Position numbers and translations under genes: made by a program. Source: JAJXWB01 sp964634325 (GTDB lineage Bacteria; Pseudomonadota; Alphaproteobacteria; Rhizobiales; Beijerinckiaceae). Taken from it: DNA of 64,000 nucleotides. The DNA lies in the NCBI GenBank assembly GCA_964634325.1, contig CAZWJF010000009.1, positions 100,526 to 164,525 on the forward strand, written 5' to 3'. Positions 53,804 through 62,211 of this stretch are shown here, one piece after another. The notes beneath the pieces were generated by a model. The model worked only from the letters and a program-made list of their open reading frames with translations, was not told the DNA's origin and did no database searches. Every line of letters starts with the position of its first letter. The stretch's first letter is position 1.

Positions 53804-55210
53804 TCAGTTCTTCTTGTCGCTATCGAGGGTCTTGCCGTCCGGCAGCGCGTCCTTCGGCGTATCCTTGGTTTCAGGCGCCTTGGGTTCGACCGAAACCGCC
53901 GGTTGCTGCTGGGCGAGCTGCTGGGCGGTTTTGATTCCGCGCAGCAGTTCGTCGGCGGCGATCAACTGCCTGTCCTTGGACGCGTCCGGCGGAACATAGG
54001 CCTGCGAGCCATGTTCTTCGGCGTCGCCGTTCTTCAGGTGGCCCTTGAGCGAGGCCTCGCCCTTGAGATCGTCCTTGCCTTTCAGTTCGGCCGGAACCTC
54101 CTGCAGGACGACGATGTCGGGCTCGATGCCCTTGGCCTGGATCGAGCGGCCCGACGGCGTGTAGTAGCGCGCCGTGGTCAGCCGCAGCGCGCCGTTGTTC
54201 TGGCCGAGCGGGATGATGGTCTGGACCGACCCCTTGCCGAACGAGCGCGTGCCGATCAAGGTCGCGCGCTTGTGGTCCTGCAGCGCGCCCGACACGATTT
54301 CGGACGCCGACGCGGACCCGCCGTTGATCAGCACGACCAGCGGCTTGCCTTTCGAAATGTCGATCGGCCGGGCGTTGTAGCGCTGGGTCTCGTCGGCGTT
54401 GCGGCCGCGCGTCGAGACGATCTCGCCGCGGTCGATGAACGCGTTCGAGACGGCGACCGACTGGTCGAGCAGGCCGCCCGGGTTGTTGCGCAGGTCGAGC
54501 ACATAGCCCTTGAACTTGTCGGCCGGAATTTCCTGCTGGAACTTCTGCATCGCGGCCTTCAGCCCGTCGTAGGTCTGCTCGTTGAACTGCGTGATGCGGA
54601 TATAGCCGATGTCGTCGCCTTCCTTGCGCGAACGCACCGACTTGATCTGGATGATCGCGCGCGTGAGCTTCACTTCGAGCTTGTTCTTGTCCTTCCCGCG
54701 CAGAACGGTCAGCGTGACGTTGGTGTTCACCGCGCCGCGCATCTTGTCGACGGCCTGATTGAGCGTCATGCCCTGCACGGTTTCCCCGTCGATGGCGGTG
54801 ATGAAATCGCCCGCCAGAATGCCCGCGCGCGCGGCCGGGGTGTCGTCGATCGGCGTCACGACCTTGACGACGCCCTCTTCCTGCGTGACTTCGATCCCGA
54901 GCCCGCCGAACTCGCCGCGCGTCTGCACCTGCATGTCGCGGAAGCTCTTTGAATCCATGTAGCTCGAGTGCGGATCGAGCGAGGTGAGCATGCCGTTGAT
55001 CGCGGCCTCGACCAGCTTCTGGTCGTCCGGCTTCTCGACATAGTCGCTGCGGACCTTCTCGAAGACGTCGCCGAACAGATTCAGACTGCGATAGGTGTCC
55101 GAAACGGCGGCCGTGGCCGGAGCGCCGAACAGATCGGCCTTGTGCGCGACGGCCAAGGCCGACGCGCCGATCACGGCGCCAACGAGCACGAGATTCACAT
55201 TGCGCATCAT
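53804..55210 (-). CDS. ctpA: Carboxy-terminal processing protease CtpA (S41 peptidase)
   Basis: A 468-aa periplasmic serine protease. An N-terminal anchor (NVNLVLVGAVIGASALAVAH) precedes a PDZ domain (about 80-165, GGLGIEVTQEEGVVKV and GDFITAIDGETVQGM). The S41 catalytic region contains the nucleophile serine in NGGSASASEIVSGAL and the lysine general base in GTRSFGKGSVQT. CtpA trims periplasmic and cell-wall-associated substrates. The C-terminus is charged and likely disordered. The start at 55210 overlaps the envC stop as ATGA. Confidence 0.95.
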   Translation of the reverse strand: MMRNVNLVLVGAVIGASALAVAHKADLFGAPATAAVSDTYRSLNLFGDVFEKVRSDYVEKPDDQKLVEAAINGMLTSLDPHSSYMDSKSFRDMQVQTRGEFGGLGIEVTQEEGVVKVVTPIDDTPAARAGILAGDFITAIDGETVQGMTLNQAVDKMRGAVNTNVTLTVLRGKDKNKLEVKLTRAIIQIKSVRSRKEGDDIGYIRITQFNEQTYDGLKAAMQKFQQEIPADKFKGYVLDLRNNPGGLLDQSVAVSNAFIDRGEIVSTRGRNADETQRYNARPIDISKGKPLVVLINGGSASASEIVSGALQDHKRATLIGTRSFGKGSVQTIIPLGQNNGALRLTTARYYTPSGRSIQAKGIEPDIVVLQEVPAELKGKDDLKGEASLKGHLKNGDAEEHGSQAYVPPDASKDRQLIAADELLRGIKTAQQLAQQQPAVSVEPKAPETKDTPKDALPDGKTLDSDKKN

Positions 55211-56532
55211 CCACGAACCTTTTTCAAATCGGGCCGGGCCCACCAGGGTGTCGGGTCGATCGGGGCGCCGTCTTTTCTGAACTCAACATAGAGGACGGGC
55301 TGGCTTGCGCCAATGGCGACGGCCGAGGCTGTCCGCGTCGATCCATCGCCCATGACGCCAATCGGTTCGCCCGCCAGAACGAATTGTCCGACCGCGACAT
55401 TGATCCTGTCCATGCCGGCCAGGACTATATAATAGCCGTCCCCTGCGTTGACGATGAGCAATTGCCCATAAGTTCGATAGGGGCCGGCGAAAAGCACCCA
55501 GCCGTCGGCGGGGGAGACCACGGTGGCGCGCGGACGCACGCCGATGGACAGCCCTTTTTCCGAGCCGCCGAACGCGTCCGCCGCGCCGAACGTCTTGACG
55601 ATTTCGCCGCTGGCCGGCATCGGCAGTCGCCCGCGCGTCTTGGAAAAGGCCACGGCCGGCGCGAGCCGTGCGGGGTCCTTGAACGGCGAAGCCTCTATTT
55701 TTGCTTGCTGTTCCTGCGTTTCGGCGGCCGCCTTCGCCTGGCGCTCCTCGTCCGCCTTGCGCGCCTCTTCGGCGGCTTTCCGCGCGGCGGCGCTGTCGCG
55801 CTCCATCCGCGCGATCAGGTCTTTCAGGCTGGTCGCCTGGCCGGCGAGCTCCGCGGCCCGCTTCTGCTCTGCCTCCAGCGCGCTCTGCGCCTCGCCCAGC
55901 GCCGTCTGGCGCGCCTCGATCAGCGCGGCAAGACGCAGCCGCTGCTCGTCGAGCCCCTTGCGCTCGCGGGCCAGATTGTCCTTTTCGCTGGCGATCGCGG
56001 CGCGCAGATTGACGAGGTCCCTGAGATCGCCGGCCAGCGCCTCGGTCTCCGAGCGCAGTTGCGGCAGGACGGCGCCCAGCGTCATCGAGGTGCGGATCGC
56101 TTGCAGCACGTCCTCCGGGCTCACCAGCAGGGCGGGCGGGGTGCGATGGCCCATGCGCTGGAGCACCGCGAGCACGTTGGCGACGACTTCGCGGCGGCCT
56201 TCGAGCGAGCGGCGGATCGCCTCCTCGCTGCCGGTCAGCCGGTCGAGACGTTGCTCCACCTTCGCCAGGCGGTCGTCGGCGGCCTCGACCTTGCCCGAAG
56301 CGTCCAGAAGCGCCTGATTGAGCTTGGCGCGATCGGCGCTGATCGACTCGATTTCCTTCTGGATCTGCGCGCGCTGTTCGGCGGAGGCCGCGATCGTATC
56401 CTCGACGCCCCGCAACTCCATGCGTTTGCCGACGACCGGATCGGCGGCGGGCTCGGTCGCAGGCTGGGCGGAGGCCGGCGCAGCCGACAGCGCCGTCGCC
56501 GCGCAGGCGGCGACTGCGGCGAAGCGGCGCAT
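55207..56532 (-). CDS. envC: EnvC-like murein hydrolase activator with degenerate LytM domain
   Basis: A 441-aa periplasmic protein: signal peptide (residues 1-23, ending APASAQ), a long coiled coil (about 35-270, heavy in Ala, Glu and Arg), and a C-terminal LytM/M23 domain from about 305. In that domain the zinc ligands of active M23 peptidases are not evident: the position of the HxH motif reads YYIVLAGMDRI. As in E. coli EnvC, it likely activates amidases rather than cutting peptidoglycan, aiding septum splitting. The ATG at 56532 gives the signal peptide. Confidence 0.88.
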   Translation of the reverse strand: MRRFAAVAACAATALSAAPASAQPATEPAADPVVGKRMELRGVEDTIAASAEQRAQIQKEIESISADRAKLNQALLDASGKVEAADDRLAKVEQRLDRLTGSEEAIRRSLEGRREVVANVLAVLQRMGHRTPPALLVSPEDVLQAIRTSMTLGAVLPQLRSETEALAGDLRDLVNLRAAIASEKDNLARERKGLDEQRLRLAALIEARQTALGEAQSALEAEQKRAAELAGQATSLKDLIARMERDSAAARKAAEEARKADEERQAKAAAETQEQQAKIEASPFKDPARLAPAVAFSKTRGRLPMPASGEIVKTFGAADAFGGSEKGLSIGVRPRATVVSPADGWVLFAGPYRTYGQLLIVNAGDGYYIVLAGMDRINVAVGQFVLAGEPIGVMGDGSTRTASAVAIGASQPVLYVEFRKDGAPIDPTPWWARPDLKKVRG

Positions 56533-56633
56533 CGTCGTAAGTCCCAGAAGCAAATGCGTCCCGCAAACCGGTCCGGAGCTGTCGGCTCCCGTCAATAATC
56601 CCGCGAATGCGCCGGTATTGCGGCGCGATTCGG

Positions 56634-57116
56634 TCACGCGCGATGATAGGGATGGCCGGCGAGGATGGAAATCGCGCGATAGAGCTGCTCGGCGACGAGC
56701 GCGCGCACGATCTGGTGCGGCAGAGTGGCCGCGCCGAACGAGAACGTCAGCGCCGCCTGCGCCCGCAATGTCGAATCGAGGCCGTCCGCCCCGCCGATCA
56801 CGAAGCACAGATCGCGCTGGCCGGCGTCGCGCCAGCCGCCGATCTCGGCGGCGAATTGTTTGCTGGTCAGAGCCTTGCCGCGTTCGTCGAGCGCGACGAT
56901 CCGGGCGCCTTGCGGAATCGCACCGCCCAGCGCCCGCGCTTCCTCGGCCTTGCGGTCTTCGGGCCGCCGTGCGCGGCTTTCGTCGATCTCCCGCAGGGCC
57001 AGTTCGCTGAGGCCGACCGTTTTTCCGGTCGCCGCGATGCGCTCCACGTATCGCGCGAACAATTCCCGCTCCGGGCCGGCCTTCATGCGGCCGACCGCAG
57101 CCAGTGTGAGGCGCAT
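56634..57116 (-). CDS. rlmH: 23S rRNA (pseudouridine1915-N3)-methyltransferase RlmH
   Basis: RlmH is the SPOUT methyltransferase that modifies pseudouridine 1915 in helix 69 of 23S rRNA. The 160-aa protein is full length, with RIVALDERGKALTSKQFA, FVIGGADGLD and the knot region TFSFGAATLPHQIVRALVAEQLYRAISILAGHPYHR. It follows rsfS closely (17 nt), the common bacterial pairing. Confidence 0.95.
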   Translation of the reverse strand: MRLTLAAVGRMKAGPERELFARYVERIAATGKTVGLSELALREIDESRARRPEDRKAEEARALGGAIPQGARIVALDERGKALTSKQFAAEIGGWRDAGQRDLCFVIGGADGLDSTLRAQAALTFSFGAATLPHQIVRALVAEQLYRAISILAGHPYHRA

Positions 57117-57134
57117 GGCGGTCGCTCGGGCCCG

Positions 57135-57617
57135 TCAGCCCGCGCGCCGCGCGCTCGGCTTCGTCGCTCCGGCGGCTTTCGGCGCGGGCCGGTCGCTCGG
57201 CCGGTCGCCGCTCCACATCTTCTCGAGATTGTAGAATTGCCGCACCTCGGGCCGGAAGATGTGGACGATCACGTCGCCCGCATCGACCAGCACCCAGTCG
57301 TTGTGCGGCATGCCCTCGACCCGCGGCGCGGCGACGCCCATTTCCTTGCACGCCTTGATGACGCGCTCGGCGATGGCGCCGACATGCGTGTTCGAACGGC
57401 CCGAGGCGATCGCCATCGTATCGGCCAGCGTGGTCTTGCCGGCCAATCCGATCGCGACGACGTTTTCCGCCTTGGAATCGTCGAGGCTGTCGAGGATTTT
57501 TTGCAGAAGTGGGGTGAGCGGGACGCTAGGGTCCAGCGTGACGGAGGCAGGTCCGGCCGGACCCGACGCCGATGGAAGAGGCGAACCGCCCGCTTCCGGA
57601 AGAGCGACCGATGTCAG
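57135..57617 (-). CDS. rsfS: Ribosomal silencing factor RsfS (start codon uncertain, probably CTG)
   Basis: RsfS binds ribosomal protein L14 and blocks subunit joining in starvation. The core is clear: KILDSLDDSKAENVVAIGLAGKTTLADTMAIASGRSNTHVGAIAERV, and GMPHNDWVLVDAGDVIVHIF. The only frame start of ATG, GTG or TTG type is a TTG at 57446 that would delete the conserved first helix and strand. Upstream the frame stays open with no standard start. A CTG at 57617 with GAGGA just before it gives 160 aa and is my best guess. Its stop is 18 nt before the rlmH start. Confidence 0.8.
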   Translation of the reverse strand: MTSVALPEAGGSPLPSASGPAGPASVTLDPSVPLTPLLQKILDSLDDSKAENVVAIGLAGKTTLADTMAIASGRSNTHVGAIAERVIKACKEMGVAAPRVEGMPHNDWVLVDAGDVIVHIFRPEVRQFYNLEKMWSGDRPSDRPAPKAAGATKPSARRAG

Positions 57618-57627
57618 TGCTGCATCC

Positions 57628-58311
57628 TCATGTGTCGCGGCGCGACGCTTGGCGCCGCATCGTCAAGATGGAGTCTGATTCGAAAAAATTCAATCGCGAG
57701 TTTTGCGCGGGGGCCTGGGCGCGCAACTCCGTCGACGACAGATCGATGCGCCTGTCATGCAGGAAGACGAAGGCCGGCGGCGCTGACGCGGCGAGCGCCG
57801 TCGCGTCGCTCTCGCGCAGGCGAACGCGCGAAAAACGTTGCGCGGCCTTGGCGTTCAGCGACGCGAGCGATGAGCCCGGACGGTCGATCGCCGCGACTGG
57901 CGCAAGCGCGGCGATATCGCCCCATCGCTGCCAGCGCGAAAATTGTTTCAGATTGTCGGCGCCCATCACCCAGACGAAATACAAGGAAGGCGCGCGGCGT
58001 GTCAGCCAGGCCACAGTGTCGTAGGTGTAGCGCGTGCCGATTTCGGCCTCGAGTCCGGTGACGACGATGCGCGGATCGCGCGCCAGCCGGCGGGCCGCCG
58101 CCATGCGGTCTTCGAGCGGCGGCAATCCGGAGGTGTTTTTGAGCGGATTGCCGGGCGTGACGAGCATCCAGAGGCGATCAAGCCTCAAGCGTCGCAGCGC
58201 GATTTCGGCGACCAGCATGTGACCGTCGTGCGGCGGATTGAACGTGCCGCCGAACAGGCCGACGCGCATGCCCGGCGCATGCGGCGGCAGACGCACGAAG
58301 CCGCCGGTCAT
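57628..58311 (-). CDS. nadD: Nicotinate-nucleotide adenylyltransferase NadD
   Basis: NadD (227 aa) makes nicotinic acid adenine dinucleotide from nicotinate mononucleotide and ATP. The nucleotide-binding GLFGGTFNPPHDGHM and the SSTELR motif (ISSTxxR-type) are present, with FVWVMGADNLKQF between. The start at 58311 forms ATGA with the preceding gene; an internal ATG at 58269 would begin MRVGLFGG. It overlaps no later gene, but its last codons lie just before the rsfS start region. Confidence 0.93.
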   Translation of the reverse strand: MTGGFVRLPPHAPGMRVGLFGGTFNPPHDGHMLVAEIALRRLRLDRLWMLVTPGNPLKNTSGLPPLEDRMAAARRLARDPRIVVTGLEAEIGTRYTYDTVAWLTRRAPSLYFVWVMGADNLKQFSRWQRWGDIAALAPVAAIDRPGSSLASLNAKAAQRFSRVRLRESDATALAASAPPAFVFLHDRRIDLSSTELRAQAPAQNSRLNFFESDSILTMRRQASRRDT

Positions 58312-58889
58312 GCGCGCGGGCCTTCGACGCGCCGCCATACCTCGAAGAGGTAATAGGGGCCTGGCTCCACCCCGGTGCGCTCCGAGCCGCACAACCGCGC
58401 GACATCCAGCGCACGGGCGAAATCATCGATCAGGCAAGAACCGTTGACCGCGACGGCGCGCGACAGCCCGTTGCAGGACAGCGGCGAACACTCGACAGGC
58501 GCGCCGCTCTCCAGACCCTGCGTGCACTCAACCGCGTCGTATCCGATCATGCGCCAGTCCGACGACAGCGGCTCCGGCGAAACGGCGGGCAGGACGATAT
58601 CGTGTTCGCCCTCGACGTCGAAGCGGCGGTCGAGGACGCGATAAGCGAAGATTTCGAAACCCCGAGGATCGATCTCGGCGGTCTTTCGGGCGGCCGCCAC
58701 GCTGTCGTAGAAGAAGCAGGCGTTATGCGCCCATCGGTCGATCCAGCCCTTCGGCGATTCGCTGAGGCAGTCGCCGACGCTGCAGATTTCCTCGACGTTG
58801 TCGGCCATCGGCCAATCCGTTCGCGGCCGTGCGACCAGCTTCGGGAAATACCCGAGCAGGGTGAAACGTGCGAGCGACTCTGCGTTCAA
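58308..58889 (-). CDS. Protein of unknown function between proA and nadD
   Basis: A 193-aa soluble protein without recognised family. Residues 36-70 (CSVGDCLSESPKGWIDRWAHNACFFYD) and 105-150 contain several cysteines, which could be metal-bound. It starts at a TTG that overlaps the proA stop as TTGA and ends in ATGA with nadD; its length and codon use fit neighbours, so it is a real gene of this operon. It could also start at the internal ATG at 58808. Confidence 0.6.
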   Translation of the reverse strand: MNAESLARFTLLGYFPKLVARPRTDWPMADNVEEICSVGDCLSESPKGWIDRWAHNACFFYDSVAAARKTAEIDPRGFEIFAYRVLDRRFDVEGEHDIVLPAVSPEPLSSDWRMIGYDAVECTQGLESGAPVECSPLSCNGLSRAVAVNGSCLIDDFARALDVARLCGSERTGVEPGPYYLFEVWRRVEGPRA

Positions 58890-60184
58890 GCCCGGACCTG
58901 TCCGTCGCCGCGCACGCGATATTTGAAGCTCGTCAATTGCTCGACGCCGACCGGCCCGCGCGCGTGCATGCGCCCGGTCGCAATTCCGATCTCCGCGCCG
59001 AAGCCGAATTCGCCGCCGTCGGCGAACTGCGTCGAGGCGTTATGCAGAACGATCGCGGAATCCACCTCGTTGAGGAACCGTTCCGCCGTCGCCTTGTCTT
59101 CAGTGACGATGCAATCGGTGTGGTGCGAACCATAAGTTTCGATATGGTCGATCGCCGCATCGATCCCGTCGACCACTTTCGCGGAGATGATGGCGTCGAG
59201 ATATTCGGTGCGCCAGTCTTCTTCGCTCGCTGCGGTCACGCGACTGTCGACCGCCTGCACGGCTGCGTCGCCGCGCACTTCGCAATCGGCGTCGAGCAGC
59301 ATCTTCACGAGCGGCGCGAGATGCGTGGCGGCGATCGCGCGATCGACGAGCAGCGTCTCGGCCGCGCCGCAGATGCCGGTGCGCCGTAGCTTCGCGTTCA
59401 TCACGATCTTCTTCGCCTTGTCGAGATCGGCGGCGCGATCGACGAAGATATGCACGATGCCTTCGAGATGCGCGAACACCGGCACGCGCGCCTCGTGCTG
59501 GACGCGCGCGACGAGGCTCTTGCCGCCGCGCGGCACGATGACGTCGATCGCGCCGTCGAGGCCGGCGAGCATCAGGCCGACGGCCGCGCGGTCGCGCGTC
59601 GGCACGAGCGAGATCGCGGCTTCGGGAAGACCCGCCGCGCGCAGTCCCTCGATCAGGCAGGCGTGGATCGCGCCGCTCGAGCGGAAGCTTTCGGAGCCGC
59701 CGCGCAGGATCGCGACATTGCCTGCCTTCAGGCACAGGCCGCCGGCGTCGGCGGTGACGTTCGGACGGCTCTCGTAGATGACGCCCACGACGCCGAGCGG
59801 CGTGGCGACCCGCTCGATCCTGAGGCCGTTCGGGCGCTCGAAAGACGCCAGGACCTTGCCGAGCGGATCGGCCAGGTCGGCGATCTCCTCCAAACCCTTG
59901 GCCATCGCCTCGACGCGCGCGTCATTCAGCGTCAGCCGGTCGATGAACGAGCCCGCCGTTCCGCGCGAAATCGCATCGGCGACGTCCAGCGCATTGGCCG
60001 CCAGTATCTCCGGCATGCGCGCGCGAATGGCGGCGGCCGCGGCGTGAAGCGCGCGATTGCGGGTCTCGCCGGACGACAGCGCGAGCGCGCGGGCGGCCTT
60101 GCGCGCGGCGCGGCCGAGCAGCCGCATCTGCGTCTCGACATCGGAATGGGCGCGGGTTTCCGCGAGCTTTGCGACGTTTTCCAT
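58886..60184 (-). CDS. proA: Gamma-glutamyl phosphate reductase ProA
   Basis: ProA (432 aa) reduces gamma-glutamyl phosphate with NADPH to glutamate semialdehyde, the second step of proline synthesis. Family landmarks are RIERVATPLGVVGVIYESRPNVTADA, PRGGKSLVARV, and the catalytic cysteine in RTGICGAAETLLVD. The C-terminal FGAEIGIATGRMHARGPVGVEQLTSFKY is standard. ProB is encoded just upstream in the same direction. Confidence 0.96.
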   Translation of the reverse strand: MENVAKLAETRAHSDVETQMRLLGRAARKAARALALSSGETRNRALHAAAAAIRARMPEILAANALDVADAISRGTAGSFIDRLTLNDARVEAMAKGLEEIADLADPLGKVLASFERPNGLRIERVATPLGVVGVIYESRPNVTADAGGLCLKAGNVAILRGGSESFRSSGAIHACLIEGLRAAGLPEAAISLVPTRDRAAVGLMLAGLDGAIDVIVPRGGKSLVARVQHEARVPVFAHLEGIVHIFVDRAADLDKAKKIVMNAKLRRTGICGAAETLLVDRAIAATHLAPLVKMLLDADCEVRGDAAVQAVDSRVTAASEEDWRTEYLDAIISAKVVDGIDAAIDHIETYGSHHTDCIVTEDKATAERFLNEVDSAIVLHNASTQFADGGEFGFGAEIGIATGRMHARGPVGVEQLTSFKYRVRGDGQVRA

Positions 60185-60203
60185 GGCGTTTCGCTATCAG
60201 AAA

Positions 60204-60998
60204 TCAGTCGCGCGCGAAAGCGAAGCCCAGTTCCGCCAGCCTGCGGCGCGCAATCGCGAGCGGCGTGAAGCGCGGCTCCAATATAGGCGCGGAGCCTGCG
60301 ATCGGCCGCAGGAACGCCGGCGTGCCCCTGGGGATCGGCGGCTGGGGAGTCGGCGCGGCGCCGATCATCGGCGGGCGCGGCGGCGGCATCGGCGCGCTGA
60401 CGCTCGCCTGCAACGACGGCGTCTGTTCGGTGGGCGCGACGTCGGGTTGCGCCGGCTTCGCGGCTATAGGCGGGCGCGGCGGGGCAGGGCGGGCGGGCGG
60501 CGTTTTGGCGCCGATTCCGAACAGACTGTCCACGGCGCTCTGCACGCCCTTGAAGAACTCGCCGTTTTCGGACGCGACCGGCGCGGGCGTCGCCCTGGCC
60601 ACCATGATCCTGGGCTCCTGCGCCGGCGCGTTGCAATTGCGCACCCCGAGCGCGATCAGCTCGGAGCCGCGCAGCACCTTGTACTGGCGCGTCAGCGTTC
60701 CGAGCTTTTCGCGCACCGCGGGCGGATAGGCGGACCAGAGTTCGCTCGTGACGCCGTAGTCGACCTCTTTGGTGATGTCGTTGTAGGCCTGATGGAACTT
60801 CAGCGTCGAACCGGGATAGACGCACACGTTCGGCAAGGACAGCGCCAGCGTGCAGGCCGAGCGGCATTCGTGCAGGCGCACCTCGCGGTTTTGCGCGCGA
60901 TAGAGTTCGGTGCGGTCCTGATAGGCGCGCACCAGCCCGCCGACGTCCTTCTGGACGACGACGGCTGCGGGCATCGGCGGCGGTTCGAGGTAGCTCAC
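60204..60998 (-). CDS. ClpP-fold-like periplasmic or secreted protein with Pro-rich tail, unknown
   Basis: A 264-aa protein between proB and proA. The N-terminal half contains VRLHECRSACTLALSLPNVCVYPGSTLKFHQAYN, a pattern I associate with a group of ClpP-like proteins of unknown role, including SACTL with a serine in the position of the nucleophile elbow. The C-terminal half is Pro/Ala-rich and low in complexity. The start is GTG at 60998; no signal peptide is visible from that start. Function unknown. Confidence 0.55.
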   Translation of the reverse strand: MSYLEPPPMPAAVVVQKDVGGLVRAYQDRTELYRAQNREVRLHECRSACTLALSLPNVCVYPGSTLKFHQAYNDITKEVDYGVTSELWSAYPPAVREKLGTLTRQYKVLRGSELIALGVRNCNAPAQEPRIMVARATPAPVASENGEFFKGVQSAVDSLFGIGAKTPPARPAPPRPPIAAKPAQPDVAPTEQTPSLQASVSAPMPPPRPPMIGAAPTPQPPIPRGTPAFLRPIAGSAPILEPRFTPLAIARRRLAELGFAFARD

Positions 60999-61059
60999 GT
61001 GCGCGTTCCGGTCGCGACGACCATCGACCGGACATGGTGAATCAAGCGTTAATAGGGCG

Positions 61060-62187
61060 TCATTCCCCGCCCAGCGCCATGTCGTCGCGGTGGATCATCG
61101 CCGAGCGCCCGGAATAGCCGAGGATGTCCTCGATGTCGCGCGACGAGCGGCCCATGATCTGCGCCGCTTCGCCCGCGTCGTAAGCGATCAGCCCGCGCCC
61201 GATCTCGCCGCCGGCGGGATTGCGGATCACCACGCAGTCGCCACGGTTGAAGCCGCCCTCGATCGCCTTGACGCCTGCGGGCAGCAGGCTCGCGCCGCCG
61301 CGGATCGCGCGCGCCGCGCCCTCGTCGATGCGCACGACGCCCTTGGGCTCCAGCGAGCCGGCGATCCATTTCTTGCGCGACGTGACGGGATTGGAGGGCG
61401 TCAGAAACCAGGTGCAGCGCCCGCCGTCGGAAATGCGCTTAAGGGGATGGTCGATGCGGCCGTCGGCGATCGCCATGTGCACGCCCGCTGTCGTCGCGAT
61501 CTTCGCCGCCTCGATCTTGGTGCGCATGCCGCCGCGCGACAGCTCCGAGGCCGCGCCGCCGGCCATCGCCTCGATCTCGGCGTTCACACGCGGCACGACT
61601 GCAATGTGTTTCGCATGCGGATCGCTGGCGGGCGGGGCGGTGTAGAGGCCGTCGACGTCGGACAGGAGCACGAGGCAGTCCGCGCTGGCCATGGCCGCGA
61701 CGCGCGCGGCGAGGCGATCGTTGTCGCCATAGCGGATTTCGGAGGTGGCGACCGTGTCGTTCTCGTTGATGACGGGCGCTGCGCGCATCTCCAGCAATCG
61801 CTCGATGGTCGCGCGCGCGTTGAGGTAGCGCCGCCGCTCTTCGGTGTCCCACAGCGTGACGAGAATCTGTCCGGCCGTAATGCCGTGCGCGCCGAGCACC
61901 TCGGACCAGGTGCGCGCGAGCGCGATCTGGCCGACGGCGGCCGCGGCCTGGCTGTCCTCCAGTTTCAGCGCGCCCTTCGGCAGACCGAGCACGCTGCGCC
62001 CGAGCGCGATGGAGCCGGAGGAAACGACCAATATGTCGGCGCCGCGCTCGTGGTGGTCGGCGAGATCGGCCACCAGCGCGTCGAGCCAGGCGCGCTTGAG
62101 CCCGCCGGCCTTGCTGTCGACGAGCAGCGACGAGCCGACCTTTACGACGATGCGGCGGAAAGAGGAGAGCTTTGGCGTCTTGGTCAT
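61060..62187 (-). CDS. proB: Glutamate 5-kinase ProB (with PUA domain)
   Basis: ProB (375 aa) phosphorylates glutamate, the committed and feedback-inhibited step of proline synthesis. N-terminal amino-acid kinase fold (1-260): RIVVKVGSSLLVD, VVSSGSIALG, ENDTVATSEIRYGDNDRLAA. A PUA domain (about 280-365, GVVRIDEGAARAIRGGASLLPAG) follows, as in the long bacterial form. obgE lies immediately upstream. Confidence 0.96.
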   Translation of the reverse strand: MTKTPKLSSFRRIVVKVGSSLLVDSKAGGLKRAWLDALVADLADHHERGADILVVSSGSIALGRSVLGLPKGALKLEDSQAAAAVGQIALARTWSEVLGAHGITAGQILVTLWDTEERRRYLNARATIERLLEMRAAPVINENDTVATSEIRYGDNDRLAARVAAMASADCLVLLSDVDGLYTAPPASDPHAKHIAVVPRVNAEIEAMAGGAASELSRGGMRTKIEAAKIATTAGVHMAIADGRIDHPLKRISDGGRCTWFLTPSNPVTSRKKWIAGSLEPKGVVRIDEGAARAIRGGASLLPAGVKAIEGGFNRGDCVVIRNPAGGEIGRGLIAYDAGEAAQIMGRSSRDIEDILGYSGRSAMIHRDDMALGGE

Positions 62188-62211
62188 GAACGCATGTCTA
62201 GCCGAGCGTTC

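Noticed and set aside
55207..57351. Extended 714-codon frame covering envC and upstream DNA
   Set aside because: The segment above 56532 is antisense-like sequence in the rlmH region. A signal peptide and normal EnvC length start at 56532.
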